IMG/VR virus record: IMGVR_UViG_3300020188_000071
Location: 1-20,199 of that record
Direction: 5' to 3' (one strand)
DNA length: 20,199 bases
From: a virus
Positions 1 through 7,132 of the stretch are shown here, piece after piece. Each line of letters opens with the position of its first letter. The stretch's first letter is position 1. The position numbers and the translations under genes were made by a program. The notes below the pieces were generated by a model. That model made no database searches. It was not told where the DNA came from and saw only the letters and a list, made by a program, of their open reading frames with translations.

Positions 1-644
1 CCTAATGGTTGTGTTGGTACAATAGAAGAACCTATTGCTGTATGATTAATTTTACCCTCAAAGGTTTTAATTTGTCTATCCCAACCTATAAACTTATCAC
101 GTGGTGTTAAATCCATAAAGTCACCTGAAATACAAATGACACCAAGGTATTTGCCTGATCTATTATCTTTTACTATAAAAAATAGTTGTCTACCAATGTT
201 TGAATTGTTTTTCATAGTAGATAAGAAAGTTCTTAATGTATTCCACTTTTCTGATAAATCACCTCTCTTTTTAGAACCATCAAATCTTGTTTCTGTATCA
301 TCTGTAAATTCTAATACAGGTTCTAACTTATCAATATCTTCTGGTGATTCTGGAATCCAAATATTATTTTTAACTGTTTTAATAAAGGCCTCTTGTTCAG
401 GATTGACAAGGGCAGGTTTATCATCAAAGAAACTATTTGTTTCTGCTGTAGGATATTTTTCGTGTACTTCTATCCATTTCTCGTACAATGTATATTCTTG
501 TACGGTCATTTTAGATACAAAGGCTAAATCTTTTTCAACCATTAATTTTAAATGGTTTTGGTCTATATCTTCTACTTTAGATATATCGTTTTTTTCACAC
601 CACTCTTTGTATTGATTTTCAACAAATTGATCTTCACTACTCAT
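1..644 (-). CDS. Partial gene, unknown function, faint DUF4338/DruA-like resemblance
   Basis: The gene starts at the ATG at 644 and stays open to the window edge, giving 214 complete residues; the C-terminus is missing. The N-terminal 130 residues are acidic and helical in character, with a run of Glu/Asp/Lys. From about residue 150 the sequence becomes globular: GRQLFFIVKD (151-160), GKYLGVICISGDF (164-176), PRDKFIGWDR (181-190), then HTAIGSSIVPTQPLG. The pattern 'LFxxVxD..GKxLGxI.........RDxxIGWDR' resembles from memory the core of DUF4338 proteins, the family of the Druantia component DruA, but I could not run a profile search. The gene has its own sigma70-like promoter with the predicted start of transcription at the ATG, and no Shine-Dalgarno sequence is visible. 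That it is a gene is secure from codon continuity and promoter position. Its function is not. Confidence 0.8.
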   Translation of the reverse strand, partial: MSSEDQFVENQYKEWCEKNDISKVEDIDQNHLKLMVEKDLAFVSKMTVQEYTLYEKWIEVHEKYPTAETNSFFDDKPALVNPEQEAFIKTVKNNIWIPESPEDIDKLEPVLEFTDDTETRFDGSKKRGDLSEKWNTLRTFLSTMKNNSNIGRQLFFIVKDNRSGKYLGVICISGDFMDLTPRDKFIGWDRQIKTFEGKINHTAIGSSIVPTQPL

Positions 645-651
645 AATATAT

Positions 652-680
652 ACTATATCACAATTATTTTAAAATGTCAA
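652..680 (-). promoter_or_regulatory. Sigma70-like promoter of the leftmost gene (predicted leaderless)
   Basis: Read on the minus strand, TTGACA (680-675), a 17-nt spacer (674-658) and TATAGT (657-652) make a near-perfect bacterial sigma70 promoter with a TGA just before the -10 (extended -10 type). Exactly 7 nt separate the -10 hexamer from the ATG at 644, so the expected +1 is the A of the ATG or one base before it. The -35 lies inside the last codons of the upstream 78-residue gene. The element shares TTGACATTTTAAA with the promoter in front of gp55. Confidence 0.75.
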
Positions 681-900
681 CGCTGGCTTCGGTTTCAATT
701 ACTACACGAGCACCACAAGACAATAAAGGCTTATCATTACCACCATAAACCACAACGGATGGTCCGTTAATAGCCACTTTATGGCAATAAACATTCTTAC
801 TACCTTGCTTAACCGTAATAACTGGATCATCTGTTCCATTTTTCTTATTACTTCTTATTACGTGCTGGTTTACGTGTATGTACGTTTTTCTTTTTCTCAT
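664..900 (-). CDS. Small conserved-type phage protein, 78 aa, unknown function
   Basis: The protein has 78 residues. It has a basic N-terminus (MRKRKTYIHVNQHVIRSNKK) followed by an alternating hydrophobic pattern suggesting a small beta-rich fold: DDPVITVKQGSKNVYCHKVAI, GPSVVVYGG, LLSCGARVVIETEA. Two cysteines (about residues 39 and 62) lie in predicted strands. From memory a protein of this style ('VNQHxIRSN...NGTxDPVITVK...CGARV') recurs in marine T4-like cyanophages without a known function. It overlaps the preceding 56-residue gene by 53 bases in another frame, and its start has only a weak GGAAGA upstream. The end of the gene carries the -35 of the next promoter. No function is claimed. 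Confidence 0.75.
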   Translation of the reverse strand: MRKRKTYIHVNQHVIRSNKKNGTDDPVITVKQGSKNVYCHKVAINGPSVVVYGGNDKPLLSCGARVVIETEASVDILK

Positions 901-1018
901 TTAATATTCTTCCGTAGTTTGGCCATCCAAATTTATCTGGTGATTCGTCAACATATCTCCAACGAATAACATCTGTCATTGGATTTCTTTCATATATTTT
1001 TGGTCGTTCTTTTGGCAT
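848..1018 (-). CDS. Small basic protein, 56 aa, unknown function
   Basis: This short open frame begins with an ATG at 1018 and ends at a TAA at 848. The start is supported by an AAGGAG ribosome-binding site 5 nt upstream, formed by the last codons of the deformylase gene; the deformylase stop lies one base before the ATG. The product starts MPKERPKIYERNPMTD, has an aromatic centre (IRWRYVDESPDKFGWPNYGR) and ends in a strongly basic tail (EKKKNVHTRKPARNKK), which suggests nucleic-acid or ribosome contact, though that is inference. The last 53 bases overlap the next gene in a different frame. The excellent RBS, the tight spacing and the protein-like composition argue that it is real. No family is recognised. 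Confidence 0.65.
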   Translation of the reverse strand: MPKERPKIYERNPMTDVIRWRYVDESPDKFGWPNYGRILNEKKKNVHTRKPARNKK

Positions 1019-1019
1019 A

Positions 1020-1595
1020 TTACTCCTTACTTATTGGTTTTTCAATAATTCTGGCGTCTTTATCTTTCTTTAAAGTATCAATCATTTTTTCAGCCTTTTT
1101 ATAAGCTCTATCTAATTTAAATTTAGATACGTGTTCAGTAAATGTTCTACCTAACATATGGTCGTATTCGTGTTGGAATACTCTACTCATCATACCGTCT
1201 AAATGGCCTTCTTTTAAATCACCATTTTCATCTTCATACTTTACAACAACTTTACGAGGTCTTTTGATATGTAAAAATACAAAAGGAAAAGTTAAACAAC
1301 CTTCTTGCATCATTACTTGTTCCTCACTACTTGTTATTATCATAGGATTAAAACAAGTCATTTTTAAACCGTTTTCTATTTGTAAATGGCCACCCATAAC
1401 AAACATATTAAATGGTAAACCTACTTGATTAGCAGATAGACCTATACCACCATATTTTTTCATAGCGTCAAACATCATATCTGATAGTTCTTTTCTATCT
1501 TTAAATCCTTCTTCTTTTAACATATCTTCCTGAAAAGGTGCTATGGCCGTTTGTACTCTTGGATCTGTTGGTGGTATTAATTTCAATTCTTTCAT
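1020..1595 (-). CDS. def: Peptide deformylase
   Basis: This is a metal-dependent peptide deformylase that removes the N-formyl group from nascent proteins. All three family motifs are present: motif I GIGLSANQVG (50-59, the GxGLAAxQ box), motif II EGCLTFP (98-104, metal ligand Cys100), and motif III QHEYDH (141-146, ligands His142 and His146 with catalytic Glu143). At 191 residues it keeps a C-terminal helix (about 155-178) and a charged tail, so it is longer than the minimal deformylases of many marine phages. The start is backed by AGGAG just upstream. It sits 8 bases after gp46 and is the fourth gene of the gp55-gp47-gp46-def operon. In cyanophages a phage deformylase is thought to favour processing of photosystem proteins. 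Here no photosynthesis gene is visible, so support of phage protein output is the simpler inference. Confidence 0.95.
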   Translation of the reverse strand: MKELKLIPPTDPRVQTAIAPFQEDMLKEEGFKDRKELSDMMFDAMKKYGGIGLSANQVGLPFNMFVMGGHLQIENGLKMTCFNPMIITSSEEQVMMQEGCLTFPFVFLHIKRPRKVVVKYEDENGDLKEGHLDGMMSRVFQHEYDHMLGRTFTEHVSKFKLDRAYKKAEKMIDTLKKDKDARIIEKPISKE

Positions 1596-1603
1596 ATTAT
1601 CTC

Positions 1604-3319
1604 CTATGTTTGTTGTAGCCTTGTAAAGTTTTTATATTTCTCAAATTTAACTATGTCTGTAAACTTATCAAATAGTATATCGCCTTTATGTGATATAATA
1701 AAAATGTTTTCTTTTGTCATAGTTTTTATAATCTTAAAAAAGTCATCTGTTCCTTGACCATCTAAACTTGAATCAAAGATTTCATCTAATACCAACAAGT
1801 TTGTATTGACACTATTTTTCATTTTAGCAATTTGTCGCCAAGTAAATAGTAAGGCTAAATCAATTCTCATCTTTTCACCCTCACTAAAGTTATTATAGTT
1901 AAAGGTATCTCTAAATCTACTTTTTACTGTTTCGTTAAATTCTTCATCTAAATGAAACGATATAAAAAAGTCCATTGATTGTAAATACTGATTAATTAAA
2001 GTATTCATAATTGGTACATACTTTTTAATTATTTGAGATTTAGCGCCTTTATCATTTAAGATTTCTCTTAATATATCTACATAACCTTTTTTTTCTATAA
2101 TTTTATCTCTTTCAACTTTAGTATTTTCCAAATCAGATTTTAATTGCTCTAAATGTTTTTCTATTTCTTTACCATCTGTTTGTTTGTTTTCTAAAGATTT
2201 AATTTCTTCGTGTATATTATTTGAATACTTATTTAATTCTTCAATTGATGTTTGTAGTTTAGACACTTCTACATTCATTTCATACATCTTATTAGACATT
2301 TTTTCCATAGCCGTAATAAGTTCTTCTTGTCTGGATATTTCTTCCATTAATTTTTTCATACCATCATTTAAAGTAACTAATTTACCTTTTTCGTAAGCAA
2401 TCTTTTCACCTCTAAACTCAGCCTGTAATGGTTGTGTACAAGTAGGACAATTATCATTTTCTTCAAAAAACTCTAAATTCTTTTTATGTGTAGATAGATT
2501 TTGTTCTATTTTGGCCTCCAGTTTAGATAGTTTATTTAACTTGGCCTGTTCTTTGTCTTTGTATTTTACTTTATCCTGATATGATTCTAGTTCTATATTG
2601 ATTTCTTCTATCTTTTTATGGTATTGATAACTAACCTCACCATTCTTCTCTAATGTCTTCCTTTTACCATCCAGGTCGTTCAGGTTAAGGTCGGAGAGCG
2701 CTTTGTAGTGTTTTAATTCTGTTTCATACTTGGATTCTATAAGATCACATTTATGGCGTAATTCTGTTACGTTTCTAGTTAATTCTGATTGTTGAGGTCT
2801 TAATATTAAATCCATAAGTCCAAATACTCTTATGTCTAATATTTCTTCTACCACCTCTCGTCTATACCTTGGTTTCATTTTCATAAATGGCTCGTAAGAT
2901 GATGAACCTAACAATACAACTTGTAAAAATGATCTATAGTTTAATCTCATTATATTGTTTTCTAAATATTTTTGATAGTCAATATTAGAGGCGTCTTGGT
3001 TTAACAACTGGCCGTCTTGGTAAATTTCAAATATGTTTGGTTTGATGCCTCTTATAATCTTATATTTTTTTGTACCCACATCAAACTCTACAACTATTTC
3101 ACAATCGCCTTGATTTACTGTATTGACCATTTGTTCTTTTTTAATAATTCTAAATGGTTTATTAAATAATACAAAACATAAGGCGTCTAATAAAGTTGAT
3201 TTACCAGATCCATTACTACCTACAATCAAAGTGGTGTTTGATTTGTTTAGATTTATTTCTATTGGTGTATTACCAGTTGATAGAAAGTTTTTATATCTTA
3301 TCTTTTTAAAAGTTATCAC
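1604..3319 (-). CDS. 46: gp46, SbcC/Rad50-like recombination endonuclease subunit
   Basis: This is the ATPase subunit of the gp46/gp47 nuclease, which resects double-strand ends for recombination-dependent replication and host DNA breakdown. Its order is N-terminal ATPase lobe with Walker A GSNGSGKST (34-42), Q-loop region near 130, a coiled coil of about 180-280, the zinc-hook motif CPTC (291-294), a returning coiled coil of about 300-415, and the C-terminal lobe with ABC signature FSEGEKMRIDLAL (478-490), Walker B LLVLDEIFD (508-516) and the IISHK switch (541-545). At 571 residues it is close to T4 gp46 (560). The start codon is GTG, not ATG, and overlaps the TGA of gp47 in the four bases GTGA, typical of translational coupling. 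The stop overlaps the RBS of the deformylase gene. Confidence 0.97.
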   Translation of the reverse strand: MITFKKIRYKNFLSTGNTPIEINLNKSNTTLIVGSNGSGKSTLLDALCFVLFNKPFRIIKKEQMVNTVNQGDCEIVVEFDVGTKKYKIIRGIKPNIFEIYQDGQLLNQDASNIDYQKYLENNIMRLNYRSFLQVVLLGSSSYEPFMKMKPRYRREVVEEILDIRVFGLMDLILRPQQSELTRNVTELRHKCDLIESKYETELKHYKALSDLNLNDLDGKRKTLEKNGEVSYQYHKKIEEINIELESYQDKVKYKDKEQAKLNKLSKLEAKIEQNLSTHKKNLEFFEENDNCPTCTQPLQAEFRGEKIAYEKGKLVTLNDGMKKLMEEISRQEELITAMEKMSNKMYEMNVEVSKLQTSIEELNKYSNNIHEEIKSLENKQTDGKEIEKHLEQLKSDLENTKVERDKIIEKKGYVDILREILNDKGAKSQIIKKYVPIMNTLINQYLQSMDFFISFHLDEEFNETVKSRFRDTFNYNNFSEGEKMRIDLALLFTWRQIAKMKNSVNTNLLVLDEIFDSSLDGQGTDDFFKIIKTMTKENIFIISHKGDILFDKFTDIVKFEKYKNFTRLQQT

Positions 3320-4362
3320 TCACTAGCCTCTACATAAAGTTCTTTAGCAAACTCTTTTAATTTATGTTTATCTAAATCAGTATCTACTTGGTCAATATAA
3401 TTTCTTAAAAATGTTAATGTATCTTCACCTTGTTCTAGTATGTCTTCTCTTACTGTAGATTTAATATCTGTAGGGTCATCAACAATTACCAGTTCGTGTA
3501 CATTAATATCATTATAAAATCTTTCAATTAGTTTACTATACATTTCTTCTTTTGTTTTTTGAGATACAAATAACTTGACAAAACAGTTTTCATAATTATC
3601 AAGTTTTTGGTGTGTATAATCATATTTTGTATCATCATATATAAACTTTTTAAATATTACATTTGGATTTTCTACTCTTTCAAGTTCTCTAGTATTTGTA
3701 TCAAATATATGAAAGCCTTTTGGACAGTTGTGATCTGACCACATAATTTGATATTGAGTTCCTAGGTAATAGATATGACCATCATCTGATTTTTTATGAA
3801 AATGGCCTGATAATACTTTTTCAAATCTTCTAAATTGATTTCTTTCTAAGCCGTGTTCATTCATATGCCCACCGTGCATCTCAAATCCTTTTATCTCTAA
3901 ATGACCAAAACATATATCAGCATTTGAGTGATCTATGGCGTGTATTGATTCTTCATAATTATCATCACATATCCAAGGAAGAAACTGTATTTTAGTACCA
4001 TCAAATTCTACTTCACGTGGTCTTGTATAGATTGAAGCTTGTGATGTTATATTTAAATTTTCCATAGCATTGACTTCATTTGTATTCTTATAATAAGTAT
4101 CGTGGTTACCTATAATAATATGAGTATCAATGTTTAAGTCTTCTAGTCTATCCCAAAACTTAACTCTAAAATTATGTGCTGTATTGTGATTAATAAACTT
4201 TCTTCTATCAACCACATCACCTAAATGAACAAGTGTTTTAATATTGTTTTCTATAAGATAGGGAAAAAATATCTCATCATAAAATTTGTTTTGATACTCT
4301 ATAAAGGCTGGAGAGTCATTTCTACATCCAAAATGGGTATCATTTAGTAAAGCAATTTTCAT
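3316..4362 (-). CDS. 47: gp47, SbcD/Mre11-like nuclease subunit
   Basis: This is a calcineurin-type metallophosphoesterase that forms the nuclease half of the gp46/gp47 complex. The metal-binding motifs are complete: DTH (8-10), GDVVDRR (48-54), GNHD (85-88), GHLE (153-156) and GHFHK (186-190). The segment after residue 220 is the variable domain that contacts the gp46 coiled-coil base. It has 348 residues against 339 in T4. The gene starts 2 bases after the gp55 stop and shares four bases with gp46, so gp55, gp47 and gp46 are translationally linked. No Shine-Dalgarno sequence is obvious before the ATG, consistent with coupling to gp55. Confidence 0.97.
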   Translation of the reverse strand: MKIALLNDTHFGCRNDSPAFIEYQNKFYDEIFFPYLIENNIKTLVHLGDVVDRRKFINHNTAHNFRVKFWDRLEDLNIDTHIIIGNHDTYYKNTNEVNAMENLNITSQASIYTRPREVEFDGTKIQFLPWICDDNYEESIHAIDHSNADICFGHLEIKGFEMHGGHMNEHGLERNQFRRFEKVLSGHFHKKSDDGHIYYLGTQYQIMWSDHNCPKGFHIFDTNTRELERVENPNVIFKKFIYDDTKYDYTHQKLDNYENCFVKLFVSQKTKEEMYSKLIERFYNDINVHELVIVDDPTDIKSTVREDILEQGEDTLTFLRNYIDQVDTDLDKHKLKEFAKELYVEASE

Positions 4363-4364
4363 AA

Positions 4365-4907
4365 TTAAGCAAAGAATTTAGTTGATGCGACCTTTTTTTT
4401 CTTTTTAGTTTTTGGTTTATCTTTTTTAGTAGGTTCTTCAATTCTCATATTCTTTTGTAAAAATTCTTTAAACTGATTTTTAAATTCACCATCATCGCCT
4501 GGTTGTAAAGCCACATCATCATAATTGTTATCCATAATTAACTTTTGTTTTATTGTTACTTGTTTCTTTTCTTTTTGTATTCTTCTAATAAAGGCAAAAT
4601 AAATGATTTGAGTAAAATAAGCAAATGGATTATTTGATTTGGCAGGATTAAAATTGTCCAAGTATTGTAAACAGTTTTCAATACCATCACTAATCATATC
4701 ATCTCTAAAAGTATAATTAATAAAATTTGGTCTGTATGATAAGTGATTTGCTATTTTTAAAAAACAACTACCAATGTAATCTGTTACTGGTGGTTTTTCT
4801 TTTTTTTCTCTTATAGATTTATTTACAGCTTTCTTGTAGGCTTTCATAGCTTCTAAAAATTCAGCATTATTAACGTAATGTTCGCTTTTCTTTTTTGTTC
4901 TAGTCAT
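4365..4907 (-). CDS. 55: gp55, late-transcription sigma factor
   Basis: This is the minimal sigma factor that directs host RNA polymerase to TATAAATA late promoters, four of which are in this window. The central part (about 43-115) is a sigma region 2-like domain: DYIGSCFLKIANHLSYRP, the acidic RDDMISDGIENCLQYLDNFNP, and FAYFTQIIYFAFIRRIQKEKKQ, which corresponds to the polymerase-binding and -10 melting segments. The N-terminus is basic (MTRTKKKSEHY). After a Lys-rich linker (KKDKPKTKKKKK) the protein ends in the hydrophobic tip VASTKFFA. T4 gp55 carries a C-terminal sliding-clamp binding tip, and the FF here fits that role. It has 180 residues against 185 in T4. It is the first gene of its operon, after a sigma70-like promoter ending at the ATG, so it can be made early by host sigma. 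Confidence 0.93.
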   Translation of the reverse strand: MTRTKKKSEHYVNNAEFLEAMKAYKKAVNKSIREKKEKPPVTDYIGSCFLKIANHLSYRPNFINYTFRDDMISDGIENCLQYLDNFNPAKSNNPFAYFTQIIYFAFIRRIQKEKKQVTIKQKLIMDNNYDDVALQPGDDGEFKNQFKEFLQKNMRIEEPTKKDKPKTKKKKKVASTKFFA

Positions 4908-4914
4908 AATGTAT

Positions 4915-4943
4915 AATATACTATAAATTGTTTAAAATGTCAA
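4915..4943 (-). promoter_or_regulatory. Sigma70-like promoter of the gp55 operon (predicted leaderless)
   Basis: On the minus strand TTGACA (4943-4938), a 17-nt spacer (4937-4921) and TATATT (4920-4915) are followed by exactly 7 nt and then the ATG of gp55 at 4907. The geometry is identical to that of the leftmost promoter, and both begin TTGACATTTTAAA. Predicted +1 is the A of the ATG or the base before it, and there is no Shine-Dalgarno sequence. An alternative -10 (TATTAT, 4918-4913) would give a 19-nt spacer and is less likely. Confidence 0.7.
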
Positions 4944-4955
4944 TGTTATTATGAA

Positions 4956-5243
4956 TCAATCTTTGATTAATTCTACAGTAACGGCTTCTGCCTTACCATA
5001 GTCTTCATAGTTTTTATTATAGTGTTTCCAAATTCTATTTTCTAATTGTTTAGGAGTGCCTTTGAAAGGATAAGTAAGTTCACAATATTTTTTCCAATTA
5101 TCACTATTATAAGTAACTCTTATTATCCATTCACTTTTTTTCATATGAGCATTGACTTTTATAAAAATTTGTATATAATAAGCGTGTAGCGGATGATATG
5201 CTGGATACTCCAGGTTAATGGAGTGTTCCTCCACCATCATCAT
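4956..5243 (-). CDS. Unknown protein, up to 95 aa
   Basis: I do not recognise a family. The product is rich in aromatic residues and lysine (HPLHAYYIQIFIKV, SEWIIRVTYNSDNWKKYCEL, LENRIWKHYNKNYEDYGKAEAVTVELIKD) and looks like a small alpha/beta protein; IIRVTY and AVTVELI read as strands. The start is uncertain. The longest form begins at three consecutive ATGs inside the end of the Sm-like gene (29 bases of overlap) without a good RBS. An internal ATG at residue 34 (position 5144) would give a 62-residue protein that keeps the best-conserved-looking part. It closes the uvsY operon, 12 bases before the gp55 promoter region begins. Confidence 0.6.
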   Translation of the reverse strand: MMMVEEHSINLEYPAYHPLHAYYIQIFIKVNAHMKKSEWIIRVTYNSDNWKKYCELTYPFKGTPKQLENRIWKHYNKNYEDYGKAEAVTVELIKD

Positions 5244-5649
5244 CTAAATCACTAAACTCATCAAATATTTCATTTACTTTATCATTATCTTCTTTATTAA
5301 ACATAGTTCTTTTATAATCATTATCTTTTCTTGGAGCTTCAAGTTTTTGATAATCGTTTGACATATGTTCAAAAGTTTTAGACATTTCGGAAGTGGCATT
5401 TGTAATTGTCAAAATCTTTTTAATAGGTATAGTTATTATTTCATCATTAGTGTAGGCCGCCCATTTAATAAGAGCCACATAATCTTTGAAACCTTGTGGT
5501 GTTAATTGAGGTACATATTTAATTAATAATGGTTTTACTAATCTGATAAGGCCTGTCTTTTCATCTAATTGATCTTTAGGAAAAGCACAAACAATATCGT
5601 CACCATTATCAAGTTTAATAACTTTTACTGTTACTGCTGGTTGATGCAT
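5215..5649 (-). CDS. Sm-like (Hfq/LSm-fold) phage protein
   Basis: Residues 5-95 fit the short bent beta-barrel pattern of the Sm-like proteins found in marine T4-like phages: VKVIKLDNGDDIVCAF (strand with a glycine turn), GLIRLVKPLLIKYV, FKDYVALIKWAAYTNDEIITIPIKKILTITNATSEM. The feature 'KLxxGDDIV...I.L..PL.I' is the Sm1-type signature, and a crystal structure of such a protein of putative cyanophage origin is known. The following part (about 96-144) is polar and ends in an acidic tail (NEIFDEFSDLDDDGGG), probably disordered. Such proteins form rings that may bind RNA; binding by this one is inferred, not seen. It starts one base after the uvsW stop and shares its 3' end with the next gene, so it is part of the uvsY-uvsW operon. 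Confidence 0.7.
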   Translation of the reverse strand: MHQPAVTVKVIKLDNGDDIVCAFPKDQLDEKTGLIRLVKPLLIKYVPQLTPQGFKDYVALIKWAAYTNDEIITIPIKKILTITNATSEMSKTFEHMSNDYQKLEAPRKDNDYKRTMFNKEDNDKVNEIFDEFSDLDDDGGGTLH

Positions 5650-5650
5650 C

Positions 5651-7132
5651 TTACTTTAACTCCACGTTATGGATTTCATAATTAAAATCTTCTTCATTGT
5701 AAATATTTATCCTTTCTCTAAAATGAGCTAAAGTGTAATTCTCCTTTTCGTTGTAAGTTAAATCATCAGCAATATCATATAAAGTAGCGGATGAATTATT
5801 ATCCTTTAACCTAAGGCCACGACCAATAGATTGTAAATTTCTAATACGAGATTTGCTAGGGGAACTGAAAACAATGTTGTGAAGATTCCTAATATTAACC
5901 CCAGTGGAAAAGACACCATAACTAGCAATAATGATAGCGTTATCGGACTTCTCCGTAATAGCTCTAATATCTTCTCTAACATCAGCATCTACACCTCCGT
6001 GTACATAAAACACTTTTCTATCTTGTGCTTTATCTTCGATTAGTTGTTTAAGAATCTCACCGTGTTTTTCAACGTATTGAAATAAGCATAAAGAATTGCC
6101 TTGTAAAGAAAGACAAAGATTCCTTATATATTTATTTCTTTTTTCGTTAGAAACCAAATAATCCATTTCTTCCTGATATGTTTTATCTTTTAAAAAATGT
6201 CTAGCGTCTTTATCGTGTTGTAGTATTAAACAAAATATTTTTAAATCAGCTAACTGTTTTTTTTCTTGTAATTCACTTGTAGATACAACTTTATTTACAG
6301 TACCAAAAAGGCCTTCTAATACAAGTTTATGAGTTTTTGTACCATCTAAAGTACCTGTAAGACCAATTCTATATTTACATTTTGTTAGTTTGGTCATAAT
6401 CTTTGTTAAAGAAACGGCCTTAAATAAATGTGCCTCATCACCGATTACAGTACCTACATCTGAAAACCATTTTTTAGGCATATTATATACCGATTGCCAA
6501 GTGGTAATAATAACTCTTTTGTTTGTTTCTTTTTCGTGGCCTGAATAGATTCTATGTACATTTCTTTCACTATTATAACCATAATCTTTAAAGTCTTTAA
6601 ATAACTGTTCTACTAGTGATGTTGTTGGCACAATAATAAGTATCTTATCTTGTTTTGTATCTTTTAATCTTAATAAGTTAAATATTAATATTAAGTATAT
6701 AATAAGAGATTTACCAGAGGCAGTTGGAGATAGTAGTAAACATCTATTTTTTTTAACGGCGTGAACAAATGCCTCTTTTTGATAATCTCTTACTTCTATT
6801 TTTGGTATTTTAAGTGCCTTTATAAACTGATCTATTTTTTTATCTTCTACATTGGTGTCTTTTATTTTAGTACCATCTACAACTTGTACATTATTATTTT
6901 TACACCAATTTACAATATAAGGATAAAGGCCAGCATATATTTGACCTGTGGCATAACTGAATAATCTTATTTTTCCGTCCCATACCCTATTGCGATATTG
7001 GGGCATAAACTTATAACCAGGCACTTCAAATGTAAAGTATTCACCAAGTTCTCTACGAATATCGGCGTCTGCCTCTATCTTTAAATAGACTTCATCTTTT
7101 TTATCTATAATTAAATATCTTGTTGTAGTCAT
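5651..7132 (-). CDS. uvsW: UvsW, superfamily 2 recombination helicase
   Basis: This is an ATP-dependent RecG-like helicase that unwinds R-loops, D-loops and branched DNA, shifting T4-type phages from origin- to recombination-driven replication. The N-terminal 110 residues match the small DNA-binding domain of UvsW (KFMPQYRNRVWDGKIRLFSY at 41-60). Helicase motifs follow in order: RDYQKEA (115-121), motif I SPTASGKS (135-142), motif II GDEAH (231-235, DEAH box), motif III GLTGT (257-261), and motif VI QSIGRGLR (434-441). It has 493 residues, near the usual 500 or so. The start overlaps the oxygenase stop in TAATG. In T4, uvsW is expressed late. Here it lies behind the uvsY promoter, and no TATAAATA box precedes it. 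Confidence 0.96.
   Translation of the reverse strand: MTTTRYLIIDKKDEVYLKIEADADIRRELGEYFTFEVPGYKFMPQYRNRVWDGKIRLFSYATGQIYAGLYPYIVNWCKNNNVQVVDGTKIKDTNVEDKKIDQFIKALKIPKIEVRDYQKEAFVHAVKKNRCLLLSPTASGKSLIIYLILIFNLLRLKDTKQDKILIIVPTTSLVEQLFKDFKDYGYNSERNVHRIYSGHEKETNKRVIITTWQSVYNMPKKWFSDVGTVIGDEAHLFKAVSLTKIMTKLTKCKYRIGLTGTLDGTKTHKLVLEGLFGTVNKVVSTSELQEKKQLADLKIFCLILQHDKDARHFLKDKTYQEEMDYLVSNEKRNKYIRNLCLSLQGNSLCLFQYVEKHGEILKQLIEDKAQDRKVFYVHGGVDADVREDIRAITEKSDNAIIIASYGVFSTGVNIRNLHNIVFSSPSKSRIRNLQSIGRGLRLKDNNSSATLYDIADDLTYNEKENYTLAHFRERINIYNEEDFNYEIHNVELK

Noticed and set aside
136-969. Open frames on the plus strand in the left part
   Set aside because: They are antisense to coding frames with clear starts, promoter and RBS on the minus strand, and have no RBS or protein-like composition of their own.
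5701-5720. TATTTATC near the end of uvsW as an antisense-read late box (GATAAATA)
   Set aside because: First base deviates and it lies within coding sequence about 70 bases before a co-translated gene; AT-rich chance match is likely.
5806-5988. 60-residue hydrophobic open frame on the minus strand resembling a membrane protein
   Set aside because: Lies wholly inside the helicase motif region of uvsW in another frame, with no RBS; explained as an out-of-frame shadow.
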